Of a DNA stretch of 64,000 nt, positions 1 through 12,779 are shown in pieces (within the stretch, counting starts at the first letter, position 1; each line of letters opens with the position of its first letter). A program made the position numbers and the translations under genes. Location of the stretch: contig NC_133914.1 of the NCBI RefSeq assembly GCF_964199755.1, positions 4,579,368 to 4,643,367 on the forward strand. The letters are read 5' to 3'. This DNA is from Larus michahellis. Its lineage: Eukaryota > Chordata > Aves > Charadriiformes > Laridae. The notes under the pieces were generated by a model. It saw only the letters and a program-made list of their open reading frames with translations. It did not search any database and had not been told where the DNA came from.

Positions 1-3000
1 CCTCTGCGTGTTGTGCTCCTCGTAGCTTGTTCAGGCCTTGCTGCTGCAGGAGGTGAGCCTGATCGGGAAGCGCTCCGGGGCTGGGGAGGAGGCGAGGTGG
101 GCCTTTTTGGGGATTTTGTAGCTGAGAAATCATCCTGACCTGCACTTGGCTCTTTGAGCTCTTCCACCTTGTGCCCCGCTTCCCTGAGAAACCGGTGGCT
201 TTCCCTTTAAAGATAAAAGTTGCCCTGTGGATTGACTCTGTCAATTGGAGGGGGAGAGAGAAGGAAATGTGGCTTTCAAGTGACAGGGAAGCAGAAAAGA
301 CCTGAAGGTTAAAGCTGAGGGGTGAGATGGCTTAGGGGCACGCTTTATGGGGTGGGTGGCTGAGCCTGCGTATGATCTTGCGCTCGTGAGTAGCACCATC
401 ATCAGTACAGATGCGAGTGACGTTTCTGGTTCACGCGGAGCGATTAGAGGCTGTCAGATTGCAGCAGGCACAGACCACAGGAAAGGAACAACAAAAACGC
501 AAAGCAACCCACCCCAGCATCACCTCCAGGGCGGGGGAAGGACGCCTTGGTGTCCTCCATCAGCCTGTGCCTCGGTGACATTTTAAATAGACTCCTGCAC
601 GCGGTGTTGCCTGCTGCTGCCTCGGTTGTCAATGTCAGAAGGGGGAGGGGATCTCTTCCTTGTTGAGTGGTTTGGTTCTGGCAGTCCCTGTAATGTTTGA
701 GCTGTCACAACAGGGAAGGTTCCCAAGGAAGCCGCTTACTGAACAAGAGCTGGCTGGGTGCCTGCTTCTTTCAGACTCAGAGATGAGCCGGGGTAGAAAG
801 GGGAGGTAACCGAATCCCTTCCGGGCTGAGCTCCAGCTATAGCCATGGTGGCGTACGCTTGGACAAACCCAAACCAGTGCGTGGTCTGGGCCGCTTCTTC
901 CCGGAGCGGACAGGCTCGGACAGGCTCTCCTCTGGGAAGGGCGTTGCGTCTCCAGGGTGCGAGTGATGCACCGGCACCTGCAGCGAGTAGGCAAAGATCG
1001 TTGTCCTGAGGATTATTTGGGCCGATGGGAGGTAGAGCTGCTTCCTTGCTGACAACGGGAGAGAGGAGCCATGGGTGGCAAGGCACCGGCAGAAGTGGGA
1101 GTGAAACCTTTTGTTTCTTGTCAAATGAGAGCTCGCAAAAACAATGATGGCAGTATTCCTGCGCTGTACATCGATCCAGTATTGTAGTCAGGCAAGATAG
1201 CTGCAATAAAAAGCCCGTCCTTTAATTTTATGCATGGAGAACTTCTTACCTGCTCTCCCCCCCTCCCCGGCCCTGGTTCCACACCCCCCCCCCCACACCC
1301 CCCCCGCAGTTTCTTTTCCAACTGCAGCTATTTTTCCCTGCTGACTTCAGGTGTTTTGTATTCTGCTTAGATCAATAGCAGTAGAACAGCAGCCGCTTTC
1401 CAGTTGTCACTAGGAAGACCCTGCTGTCAGCTACAGCTCACCCGTTTTCTGCCAGTGCGGTACCGGGGATGAAGAGCCCTCCTGCTTGCCTGACAAACAC
1501 AAAGGAAAGCTGTGCGGTACAGGAGTGCTCTATTGATTTTTATTTTTTTTTATTTTTTTTTTTTTTTTTTAAATCCAGCCTGTGGAAAACAGTGTTCTTC
1601 CCCTGTTCCAGAAGCTGGGTTTGCCTTTCTGCACTGGCTTTAAGAAGGAATAAACTGGGCTGTCTAAAATGCCTCCTGCCCAGGCGGGGAGGGGAGGGTG
1701 TGTGGTGGCACTGCAGGGAGATGCGTCCTGCTGAGGCTGTCGGCGTCATCCTTGCTGCGTGGCTTTGCCAAGGGAGCTGGTCCCTGGTGATATGCTGCTT
1801 AGCAGCCTCCGAGTCACAAGCAGGAAGAGCAAATCCATTGCCTAATCCGACAAACGCGCCAGGACCACATTAGCTGATGTGAACATTGGCCCCTATTCAT
1901 AGATTTTTTTTTTAACAATCTCTGATATTTATGTTAGCCTGGAGCAAATCAATGCAAGTATTTTTCTTCATCGAACAAAAAGTGTTCGCTGAAACACACA
2001 CAACCTTTGTGCGCATCTTCCTTCCGAAGTGCCAAAATAGGAAGCGTCTGTTAGAAACCAAAGCACCAGGCATAGGCTTTGCTCTCAAGGGTGTCTGTAT
2101 TTCCTCGGCTTTCTCTTTCTGGAACCGGACTGTTTTGTGAAATCCCTCACCGTGGGATCCCGAGGAGCACGGTCTCAGGCTCTTGATCAGCTCCGCCGCA
2201 GTGACGGGTCATGCTGAGACGATGCCCACGCTACAGCTGGAGGTGAGCTGCTGGGTGGAAGGCTCTGCTTCCATCCAGATGCCTCCGAAGCAGCCCTCCC
2301 TCTCGGAGGGGCTGCCCTAAAACATGCTCTAGACTAGGAAATAAGGTGGGATAGTAGATGATATCTTGAGGGCGAGGAAATGTAGTCTGCAGTGCATTAA
2401 TAAGCTAGTTGAGTTGAAGCCTGAGTACTCATATGATGAGTTAGCACGTATCGAGGGCGGGTAGGCCACCTCTAAACTAGACTGTTAGCCAATGCTTTCT
2501 ACTGCCGTAGCGGCAACTCCAAACTGGTGTCCCCTCTGATGTGCCTCTGCTGTGGGCAGAGGTTACCCGTCTCCTGGGCTTTCAAGCTGGAAGCTTCACT
2601 CATCTAAAATTCAGCGAGTGTGTAAGTGCCGTTCTGTCCCCAGAACGGGGAGTACGTTTGATAAGGGTGGAAGGCCGGACTTAGCTTAATTATTGAGCAA
2701 AGTCAGGCAATGGAAAGCAGAACGCATAAAGTAGAGGTAAGAAGGGCCTTTGATGAAGGAGAGAAATTTCAGTAAAAAGTGAGGCCGTTATGTGGAAGCT
2801 GTAAGTGATGCGATGTTGGGAATGTGGCTCTGGCAATTAACAGGGTTTGCTAATAACAAAAGCCAGCACCTGCTTGCTCTGCCTTGCCTCTGCTGGAGCT
2901 ACGAGGGAGGAGGAACCCAACCACATGCAGGAAGGGGCCAAGACTGTTTAATTAGCAAAACCCCTTGGCATTGTGCTGTGTGACACCGCAAACTGTGCTG

Positions 3001-3330
3001 GAGAACTCTGCTCACTCCGGGCCTTGAAGGGAAATGCAGCTCCAGGTCTCTGGGAGGAGGAAACGAGCGGCTTCCAAGGAAAGCAGGGAAGGATGTGAAG
3101 AGGAGAGTGGGGTCTGGATGCTCGGCTGGGCAGAACGTACCCGTCCTGGGTCTCCTGGGCTGGGGTAAGCGATGTCCTCCCTCTTCTTCCCTCTAGTTCA
3201 GCGAGTTGTCACTCTGTACTTTGCCAAGTGTGTTGCGGTGGGTGGAAATCTGGAATAAACATCTTTCTTCTTCAGCTTTCTCGTGTAGTTTGAATTAAAC
3301 TTCCTAATAAAGCAATTGTTATTTTTCTAA
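1..3330 (+). other. 3' end of an upstream plus-strand transcript (probable 3' UTR)
   Basis: No convincing coding exon is visible here; all open frames are short and unlike any family I recognise. Two canonical poly(A) hexamers close the interval on the plus strand, followed by U-rich sequence, so this reads as the terminal 3' UTR, or intron plus 3' UTR, of a gene that starts left of the window. In human the gene immediately upstream of TMEM222 in this orientation is WDTC1, so that is the likely owner by synteny only. A T-rich tract lies near 1540-1570. Nothing else notable is seen up to 3330. Confidence 0.45.
3254..3311 (+). terminator. Tandem poly(A) signals of the upstream gene
   Basis: AATAAA occurs at 3254-3259 and again at 3306-3311, the second followed by a TTGTTATTTTTC downstream element. 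Paired sites like this are typical of alternative cleavage at the end of a vertebrate mRNA. Confidence 0.6.
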
Positions 3331-3639
3331 TCCGATTCTCTATTTGTAAATGCTGTTCCTCCCCTCACAGTTCCTTTACCGCCTGCTCTTTTGCAGGAGG
3401 CTTCCTGTGTGATAAATATTTCTGCTTTTACACTTTTCTGAGGGCGTGGGGGGTGGGGTGGGGGTGCTGTTCTACCTGGCAGCTGCTGGGGATGACTCTT
3501 CCAGGGATGAAGATGGGACGGGGATGACAGGGAGAAGTTTTACTGCCCAGGTTGGTGTGGGTGGATCTGCACAAGGTAGGTGTGTGTGTAAGGGGGAAGG
3601 TACCTTCCTAGAGGAGCTTTACCAGAGGAGTTCCATGGT

Positions 3640-4002
3640 GGGTGAGGCCTGCGACCCTTCCTGCCCGGCTCCCGGGGCCCTTCTACCCTTTGCCCCCGAG
3701 GTTTTTCCAGCCCGGCCCCCGGGGCCTTTCCTGCCTGGGGCCCTTCCAGCCCGGTCCCCGAGGTCCTTACCGCCTGGGAGCCCTTCCCTCCCGTGCCCCT
3801 TCCAGCCCGCTCCCCATAGCGGGCAGGGCCCGTCGGAGGAGGCGCAGGGCCCGGGCCCAGGCTGCGGGGAACCCTCTGGCTCCCGCTTCCTGGTTACCGG
3901 CCGTACCCGGAAGCGAAGCGCGGTCTCCAGGAAGTGACGCAAAGGCGTCGGGCACGGCTTGTGTGTGGAAGCCGGGAGGGTGGGGGGGGGCGGGCCCCGG
4001 TG
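3640..4002 (+). promoter_or_regulatory. GC-rich promoter region of TMEM222
   Basis: A CpG-rich stretch directly precedes the TMEM222 start codon. It carries short imperfect repeats built on CCCGGGGCCCTTCC (about 3655-3830), an ETS-like CCCGGAAGCG near 3907 and a composite ETS/CRE-like AGGAAGTGACG at 3929-3939. The start codon itself sits in a YY1-like ATGGCGG context. No TATA box is seen. This is the pattern of a broad housekeeping promoter; the motif calls are by eye. Confidence 0.5.
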
Positions 4003-7000
4003 ATGGCGGAAGCAGAGGCCAAGATGAAGCAGTTCAATGGCGGCGGGGCCGGGCTGGACGCCGAGCGCGGCCGCTTCCCCTACTGCGTGGTGTGGACCCC
4101 CATCCCCGTCCTGACGTGAGTGCGGGCCCCGGCGCTGCCGGCCCCTGCTCGGCGAGGCCTGGGCCTGCGCCTCCATACCGGGGGAAGGCCCAGGGCCGGG
4201 GCACCCCCACCGCCTCTCCCGGGGTGTTCGTCCTGCTGCGGGGCTGGCGGGAGCCCGGCTCTGGGGCTGGCAGACCGCGGTAACCGGCTCCCTGCCCTGC
4301 CCCGGGGCAGGTGGGGTGCAAGGGCCGCCTCGGGATGCTCGGCCTGCTTCGGAGGCCATGGAGGACTCAGTCCTTGGGATAAGGCTCTCCTCTCCCTGCA
4401 GGGAGGGCGTGTGTGGGGAAAGCTTCGGAACGAGCGGGCTTGTCTCAGCAGGAGCGGGAGTGGAGGGGATCCAAGGAAACGTGGGAAGTCTTTAATGGTT
4501 TTGCCGCCAAGGTTTGGCCACGGGGAGCTTGGGCCACCTTATGCCTCGAGGAGAGCCTCGGTGCTTGGCTTTTAATAAATTAGAAGTTGATTTGCTTTCC
4601 CAGTCTTGTCGGCCAAGTGTAAGCAGGCTCCAGGGAGAACTTCTGAGTTTTTTTGTTGGTCGTGGGAAAATGAAAAGCTGTAAAATGTGGCTTTTGGGGT
4701 AGTCTGGGAACTCAAAGGCTTATTTTTATCCCTTCCTCTTCCCCTCCCGTTCAAATCAGGTGATAATGTTTACTGAGCCAGAGCTGAGAGTCAGGTAGAA
4801 GACGTGGGCTGGTCTGTGCCAGGATTGGGAATGGCAGCGCAACTCTCCTCGGCGAGGAGAAGCCAGAACTTTCTTGTTGCTGTCTCGCATACAGCTACAA
4901 ACCACCATTGGGTTTTACTTCTTCTCTTTTTTGCTTAGAGTTTCCACCTTAGTCTTTTTCTGGAGGATTTTCCAAGGCTTTTAACCGTCTTATGTCCCAC
5001 TAGGACTGATGAAGAGAGCTGTTTTGCTGCCAAAGTCACTGGGCATCCGTATTTGTTTGTGGGTTCATTCCTCGATGAGCAGTGGCATTGCCCCGTTGAT
5101 TTTGTTTTGTAGCAGAAACTTTGGTGGTGTTATTTGGCAAAATGTCTCGTTAGCTTGCATAATAGCTCCATTTTCTCCCTCTGACGTTTCCTGTCATCCT
5201 TGGATTTGGAGACTTGAAAGCTAGTCAGTGCTGAGAGGAGAATTAAAGAAAGGAAGAAGTGCCTATACCTTTGAAGGTGGCAACGCTGTGACAGCGTTAT
5301 ATTCAGCTGTACCTTCTGGCTGATAAAACATTGCACAGATAGCGATAGCGTCTGGCTGCTTTGCGTCGCACCAGATAGGGACGTGCAGGGGGTAAGTGAT
5401 GCAGGCGCAGAACATCAAACTTTGCAGAGCCCTTCCTCTGCGTCGTAGGGTTGTGTTACCAACAGGAGCTATATGTTATTTATAACCTCAGCTGCGCTTA
5501 TCGGCGCGTATGGATTGTCTTTCCTCATAGCATCCAACCGCCTCATTCCCTTTATATTTTTGATAGTTTTAGGATCTCTAACTGAGCAGTGGCTTGTGAA
5601 TCTGTTTCTGTTTGGCGTTGCTGTAAACTCTTCTGAAATATTAGTTGCTGCGTGCAGTTCCTCAGGGAGAGAGGGGTGAGAAATCGGAGAGAGGTCAGCA
5701 AACTTGAGAATGGCGGAGGATGTGGGAGAGAGCTGTAACTTGGCCTGAAGTATTTACTTCTAAGTGATGATGATGGAAGGAGGTTGGGATATAGATCTGC
5801 TCCCTGGGGCCATAAACATCCAGCGGGGAGGAGAGGGTCTTTGAAGCATTGGGACCGATTAGGGAAGGGAATATTCTTCCTGGAGCCAGGAGCCCCGTTT
5901 TCTGTCTGGGGTGCTTAAATCTAGTTTGCCGTGGAAAGTTGCAGCGTGGACGGGAAGATGGGTAGGATGACCTTATTTTCAGTTGTTGAGGTAGAAAGTA
6001 CAATTAAATCTCAAGGCAGTTTCTCCTGGATTTGACCTTTTTACTTGGGTACACAAATGGGTTTGTTCTAGGAGACTGGGGCTCGCTGTACCCTGGCCAG
6101 GGCCGCATGTAGTGCCGGCCTTCGGAGTCTTGCGCTCTCCGTAACTGCAGCCTCTCACGCTAAAATCCCCCATCTTGGCTGCCTCACAGATGAGCTAACT
6201 CTAGACGTGCTTGTCGACACAGCTTTGGGTATTCCCTGCCTGTTTTTCTTTTGCTTGTACCTCTTTTGTGTCTTTACCGCTCTTTGCCTGGCTTTGGCTC
6301 ACCTGCTTTCGTCTCTCAGCTGCGTATCACACGTTAACTGTGCCTGTCTGTCCCATGCTATGCAGTAGGTTGCACGGCCGCTCCAGCAGTCTCCTGGCAG
6401 CATGTTGCACGCACTCGGTGTGATCGGGGGGCAAATATCTCAGCCTGACGGTTCGCTTGTTGCCTCGGTAGATGGCTCTTCCCCATTATTGGCCACATGG
6501 GAATCTGCACGTCGACTGGAGTCATTCGGGACTTCGCGGGGCCGTACTTTGTCTCAGTAAGTAGATGATGGATCCAGGATCCAGATCCAGAATCTGTGCT
6601 TGGTCTGCTTCTCACCTTCGTTGGTGACTTTGAAGCCAACTGTCTTTTGCAGCTCAAAATTCTGCAAAATAATGGCTTTAGATGTTTCTGAAGCTCACGA
6701 ATCTTTGCTGTTACTCTGTGGGCTGCTGTCCAGCGGAGGTCATTTGGGAGATATGGTAAATAGTGGCTAGTTTGGTGAGCAGAAGGGGAAAAAAAGTATA
6801 GTTTAGGCTCTGAATTGGGAATTTTGGACCTAAATTCTCTTGATTCTGAGTAACAGAAGCTGCCTTCCAGCTTCCTCAGCATACCTGTTACGATCATGCT
6901 GCTTAGCATCAGGTATGTGCCAGTCTTCTAAACTGCTTTATAGTCCGGTGGATTTCTAAAGTAAGGGAGTTTTAATTTGGGATAATTACTACTCTTAATA

Positions 7001-9513
7001 GATTGGGACATTTACAACTTTGAATTAACAAAGTATAAACAGTGGGGGAAAAAAAACAAACGCAAAAACCAGGGAACGAGGTACATATACCGTGGATGTC
7101 ACCACGTATAGAGTATAAATATACTCATGCCCAGAACAGGAGTATGAAAACAATTGGAATCTAAATCCGGACACACAAATAAGATTGGTGTCTTGAGACT
7201 GCTGAGGCAGTGTGACAGTTTTATCACTAAGCGATCGCGGGCTGTGAGGCCTTCCAGCAAGAGGCATGTCATGAATATTGCGCGGGGTTATCCTCTTGAG
7301 ACGTTTTTCCTTTTTTGTAGGAAGACAACATGGCATTTGGGAAGCCAGTGAAGTAAGTGCTCTTGTTAGTTTTTATTAAACTAACCAACTGACCTGCAGA
7401 TGTCCTTTAATTCATGGAGACAGATGTGCTATAATATTGCTTTTCTTGTTGTTCGGAAGCCCTAATTCAAGTGGATGGCTACTGTGTCTCTGCTTTTCAA
7501 GAAACCACGTTAAATTAAATCTTTTTAGAAGCGTGACAGCAATGTAATGGTATTAATAACTGGAGCTCTATGGAGCCTTTATTTAAAAAAAAAAAAGGAA
7601 AACAAAAGGCTAAAACGTTTTAAGATAATGTTAACAACAAGTGCTCCAAATAAATACTGTCTGTGCTGTACTAATGAACTGTCATCACTCACATCCTGTT
7701 AATGATTTTCTGGGGGGAGGAGGAGAGGTGCCTGGGTTTTGTGTATCTGTCACATCAGGTTTACGTTTTGAATGGCCTGAAGGTTTCACATCACGGGACA
7801 CGAAAGCAGTTCAGAATTTTGTCTGTGCCCCTGAGCTCTGCGGTTTCTCTCTGGGGCTGAGGGTGCTCAGCGGTAGTTTCTGCTGCCGTCTGCACCGTAC
7901 GCTTGTTGTGAAGAGCTCGGCTCTGTGGAATCCAGAGGTAGTGGCTTTCTCCGAGTCTTTTAAGCAGCTTCCAGCTGGGAAGAGCAAGAAGTTGTAAAGA
8001 TGCAGCAGTAATGCAAAAGGATCTGTTTTCATCCTTCTAGGTACTGGAAATTGGATCCCAGCAAAGTATACTCCACCAGTCCCAACGCTTGGGACACGGC
8101 CGTACACGATGCCTCGGAGGAGTACAAGCACCGCATGGTACGGCTCCGATGCTGGTGTCCTGTCTGTGTGTGGAGGAACGTCCCCCCAGGGTCTGGGTCC
8201 TTGCTGGGTCTGCACCAGCACAAGGTGCAGAACTGGGGAGCCTCCAGGACAAGATTTCTAATCCCTTGCCGCTTTTTCTGTTCCAGCACAACCTTTGCTG
8301 TGATAACTGCCATTCTCATGTGGCTCTGGCCTTAAACCTGATGAGATACGATAACAGCACCTCCTGGAACATGGTGAAACTCTGCTTCTTCTCACTCCTG
8401 TATGGGAAATATGTAAGGTGAGCTGAGGAGCAGTCTAGATTCAGCAGGCAAAAGGGCTCTGTCTGTTTCTTTTGTTCTTCTGCACCCTCCAAAGCTTCAA
8501 ACTGTCCCATGGAGAAGGGAGAAACATCTCTCCCCCCGCAACATGTGGGTGTTTGGTGCTGGTAGGTGGTACTGGCACTGCGCGTTGCCTCTTAGGAAAA
8601 GAACCAAGGGTGATTTCTGGGTTGCACTGGACGCTGCTCCCAAAATACCGTATCTGGCAGCTAATTTAGGGTGCCTGGAATTTGGGAAATGCTAGCTAAA
8701 GCAAATCTCGCTCTCTCTTGTCTTTTGGCTGGGTTAGGTCAGAACATAAGGTCACAGAATGGCTTGTCTCCAAGGATTGCTGGTTTCTGTTCCCTCTCTT
8801 GAATCTTGTTTACGTAAAAACTAGTCAGATTTCCAGCTGGCCTGGAGCTTCCAACTTGAGTGGAGAGGGGAAACCCCAAGTTTTCCGTACTAGAAAGGGC
8901 ACTTAATCTCCATTTCAGCTCCTTGTGCCTGAAGAGGAGATTCTGCGATGACTGCCTTGCGCAAAGCTTTTGAGTTGCTCCGCTTCTGTTGGGTCTTCCC
9001 TGTTGCGGAAGAGCTTCTCTACCAGCTTTCAGGCAAGCGTGGGCCCTGCTGTCTCAGTTAAATCCACCAGCAGTCTGAATAACGAGGCCTGCAGTAACAG
9101 GATTTCATTTTTTGTGGTCTCCTGTCACCCCTCCTGTCTGTGCAGGTACGAAACGTGCTCGTCTTCAACCTGAATTTAAGCTGGGAGGAGAGTCCAGCCC
9201 TATTGTCGATGATACAGTTATTTGTGGACCTGATTTAGTCTAAATTTTTGATGCAGACTGAATCTCTAGGATGTGATGTGTGGCAGCACCAGCAATGGAT
9301 AAGGAAGTCAGAAGGGCATCTGTCTCCCTCTGATTTCTCCAGTTATTCTCGCATCTTTCTCTCCCTCTTGTCTTTCTCTGCTGGTTTCTTAGATTTAAAC
9401 CCTCGTCCTTTTCTCCATCTTGCAGCATAGGGGGATTTGTGAAGACCTGGCTTCCCTTTATCCTCTTCTTGGGGGTGATCGTGACCATTGTTCTGACGCT
9501 TCATTTGCGGTGA
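4003..9513 (+). CDS. TMEM222: TMEM222, transmembrane protein 222 (DUF778/RTE1 family)
   Basis: Six coding exons join in frame to 181 residues: 4003-4115, 6472-6556, 7321-7352, 8041-8137, 8287-8417, 9426-9513. All introns use GT-AG. The protein matches vertebrate TMEM222 along its length: [15 protein letters not shown], then [36 protein letters not shown], and the cysteine/histidine segment [17 protein letters not shown]. Hydrophobic segments follow FPYCVVW and occur twice in the last exons, ending a few residues before the stop. The family is related to plant RTE1, an ER/Golgi membrane protein; the animal protein's biochemical role is not established. The start at 4003 gives an N-terminus shorter than human (about 208 residues there), and the frame is open upstream to 3934 with no better ATG. 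Human order places it between WDTC1 and SYTL1, as here. Confidence 0.96.
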
Positions 9514-12500
9514 TGGCAGCTGTGAACTCCCCATTCCATGGGCACACGAAGGAAGAAACTGTGACTGATCCATCGAGACGGAGGCGTGGGACTCTGGGAG
9601 GCGTTTTCTGGGGAAGGTGGCAACTCCGCTCCATTGTAACAGCTCATCTTTGTTTCCTGGAACTGGCTTCTTTTCCTTCTGTTTTTGTTCTGTCGATGGT
9701 GTCTCCCAGTGTCAGGGCTCCGGAAGCCTCCTGCTCTCTCCCTGAATGTGCTCCCTTTCTGCAATTGGGTAGGTAGAAACGCAATCAGGAAAGGAGAGGT
9801 GTGGGCACCTTCGCTTTCGTTGCGAAGTAAAGCCGCAAGGCAAACCCTGCCCGCTGGTTCAGGAGCACAAGCAGATACACCTTGTAAGGTTCTCTCTGAT
9901 CACCCGGTTTCTTCCTCTTGGCAGACTTCATCAGGTGCTTCCTCAGATTTCCTGAGCCTGCAGGAAGGAGTTGTTGTTTCCCTGTTGCACGACTCTCCTG
10001 TAGCACGGGTTTCAAAGCGGAGGTGCGGGGTTCCTCCTGGGGATGCGGAGTGCCGCGGCACTCACTGATGGTTCCCCCCCAGTAGTGACAGAAAGGTGTT
10101 GACGGCAGGACACTCCTCTGAGGAGACACGCAGAGGAACGCTCTGTAGCAGGGCAAATTCATCTGGTCCTGCTGGTGAGCCCAGAAAGGCAGGAAAGTTG
10201 ATCGACTGGCTTGGGTACGGCTCTTCAATAGCCTCTTGCAGAGTTGGGAGTCTGCTGCTCAGTCCCTTTTAGCTTGTGCCAGAAAAAATACAGCTTCCCT
10301 GCTCCTGCCTGTGCTCTGAATATCTAAAATTGTCGTCGCACATCTCACAAGCCACTTACTTTCCTTTGATCCCCAGTACGTTGTGTGTCGTGGCATATCT
10401 GAGCCTGCGGAGGTGGCAGCAGCGGCAGGTGCAGGTTTCTGGGGCAGAAAGCTTAGCGTAGAGTTGTGAAAACATCCGTGAGAGCAGCACCTGAGACCTG
10501 AGCTTAGTGGGGCCATCAGAGATTAAAAGAAAAAGTGATGGGGCTGGAGAGCATCCATATTCTGGTTGGGCTTTGCAGCAGCAAACTGGGGCACCGGTTT
10601 TCTTGCGGCTGGTTCCAGGATGGTGGAGGAGAAGGTCTGTTTACTTCTTTGGCGTGCTTTGAAGAGCACACCTGGGGTAAAAGTGCTTTGCAGGACTGGC
10701 TTTGATGTGAGAAATGCCGGTCTGGCAGTGTCGGGGGGCTGGTGGGCCCTTTTGAGCGCCGGATCGGGCAGGAGGGGTAGCAGGGGGGGTAGGTTGTTCT
10801 TGAGCGCTAGGCAGGAAGTGAATTTGGATGTGACCCAGAGCCTCTTCCAGGACGAGAAGTCCCAGTCTGTGTCTGCTGAGGCTCTGGCCTGCAGATGCTG
10901 CTTTCTGTGGGGCTCTGAGCCAGGTGGCTTTTTAAAAAAAACAAAACTTGTGGCCGAAGGGTTATGTGCAGTTGAGCAGATCCCCCCTGACTGCAGGGGA
11001 AGGAGAATAGCTTTTCCACTCACGCTTTGAAAGGCCAGCTCTTCACTTCCGTATGGATTTCCACCTCAAGGAGTGCTCGTGGCTAGCAAGAAAGCTCTTC
11101 TCCACTACCTGCCATCCCTGCGGCTTCCTCTGGCTGGGAAGCCCCTTCAGCGTCACCGCTGGCTCTCAGATGTGTCCCTGTGTGCCTTCCCGTCCGCTTC
11201 CGTCTCTCCAACTCCTCTAGCCATATGGGAGGCTTGGGGGCTCCTCTTGGGCCTCTTGATTTCTGCATTTCCTCTTTTTCCTCAGTCACTTTTAAATAGC
11301 CCCTTAAAGCTCTCCCTTCTCCCTAGCATCCCATTGTCTCTCTGTCCCCTGGTGCTGGCCTTTCTGGGGTGGGTGGAGGTGTGCAGACCTCGGCGCCCTT
11401 CCCCGTCTGCCTGGAACTGAAATAGTCGTTGGTGTCTGCTCTGTACAGTCGTTTCAAGCCTGCGTGGAGAGCGGGCTGGAGGGTGCCGGGCCTGGGGCTG
11501 GTTAGAAAGCCAAGATCTTGATCAAAGAGAACCTTACGATGAAAGGACGGTGTCTTACCGAGCTACCCTGTGTTGCTGTGCTCTCCACCCGCCGCGCCTG
11601 CCGGCTAACGCGCCCCAGGAGCAGCCAGTTGAACAGGAGAGATTAGTCCTTTGCCTCTGTTTTTAATTTGAGTGTGATTTCGCAGAGTGACTAGCCAAGG
11701 ATGCGCTCAGAGTCCCTGGCCCCAGGGCCGAAGCCAACCTGTCTTACGCAGTAGCAATAATCTAGAGACTCTTAGGCCTGTCTCACACGTTGATTCAGTG
11801 TGTTATCGATAAGCTATACAAGCGTTGCCAAAGCTGAGACTTTGAGTTGTCAGGGGAGGCCGGGAGCGGAGCTGCTGGCCACAGTTCCCGCTCCTGGGAC
11901 TCCTGAAAACGTGTCGAGTGCCATTCCCCACCGTGAAAATCCTTGTTGTTTGCTCCTGATGCTTTTTACCTGATCTGGGTTTGAAATGGAGACCTGTCGC
12001 GAGCAGCAAATGGGCCTTGTGCTCGGTTGGCGTGCTGGCCGCCGGGGAAGGGCGGCAGCGCTTCGCCCAAGTCCTGGTTGAACGGCCCACCTGCTTCCAC
12101 CGGCAGCGATGGAGGATGGCTCCGGGCGTCTGAAGGAAACGCAGCTAATGGGAGAGCCAGGCCCAAAGCTGAGGTACCGCGGAGCCAGCCCGTGCATCCG
12201 TGCCGGACACGCAAAGCCGTGCTCGCGCAGTGAAGGATGGTGCCCGCGGAGGTCGGATGCTGGGAGAGGCGGGTGGGCTGCTTGGATTTATGGTCTTCCT
12301 ACGCTGCGGTAGTGTCAGCCCAGCGCTGCGGGAGTGCGGAGGGACCCCGGTGCGGCTTGCCAGCGGCGCTGCAGCCACCGGCGGCGGTCGTGTGGGGAGT
12401 GGGCTGCTTCCTCTTGGCGTGGGAGGTGGCAGAAAGGGAGGAGGGGGGGGATTAAGGAATGTCCTCTCCTTGCAGCTTCCTTCATCTCACCGCCGGCTTC

Positions 12501-12763
12501 TTCGCAGTGCCCCTTTCGACTAGCCACATTAAAGGCTGACTGTGTCCTTCACCTTCCAGATGCCAGTGTTATGCTCCGCTCCTTTCCCCTTTGCACGTGC
12601 TTGTGCTGCAGAGCTCCGTGGCTTTGCCGTTGCTCTCCGGCGAGGGCGAGCCCTCCGTACCCTCATCCTTTGTTCTCTTGATCTCTGTGGGGCGCTGGAT
12701 TACTCTGTAAATATTTAAACTCTGCTTCTGTGGTTTCAGAATCCTGACGGTAGGGGAAATAAA
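9514..12763 (+). other. Probable TMEM222 3' UTR and flank
   Basis: No further exon of a known family is seen after the TMEM222 stop. An ATTAAA at 10522-10527 and the first canonical AATAAA at 12758-12763 are candidate poly(A) signals. If the second is used, the 3' UTR is about 3.2 kb. Several ORFs of 100-170 codons lie here on both strands but have no recognisable domain and overlap each other, so I do not call them genes. Confidence 0.4.
12758..12763 (+). terminator. Candidate distal poly(A) signal of TMEM222
   Basis: AATAAA is followed by CTTATTTCTCTGGATGTCTCC, a U/GU-rich downstream element. It is the first canonical plus-strand hexamer I found after the TMEM222 stop. Confidence 0.45.
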
Positions 12764-12779
12764 CTTATTTCTCTGGATG

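Noticed and set aside
5000-5110. C/D snoRNA-like stretch in TMEM222 intron 1
   Set aside because: A TGATGA is present, but no properly spaced CTGA box or terminal stem was found.
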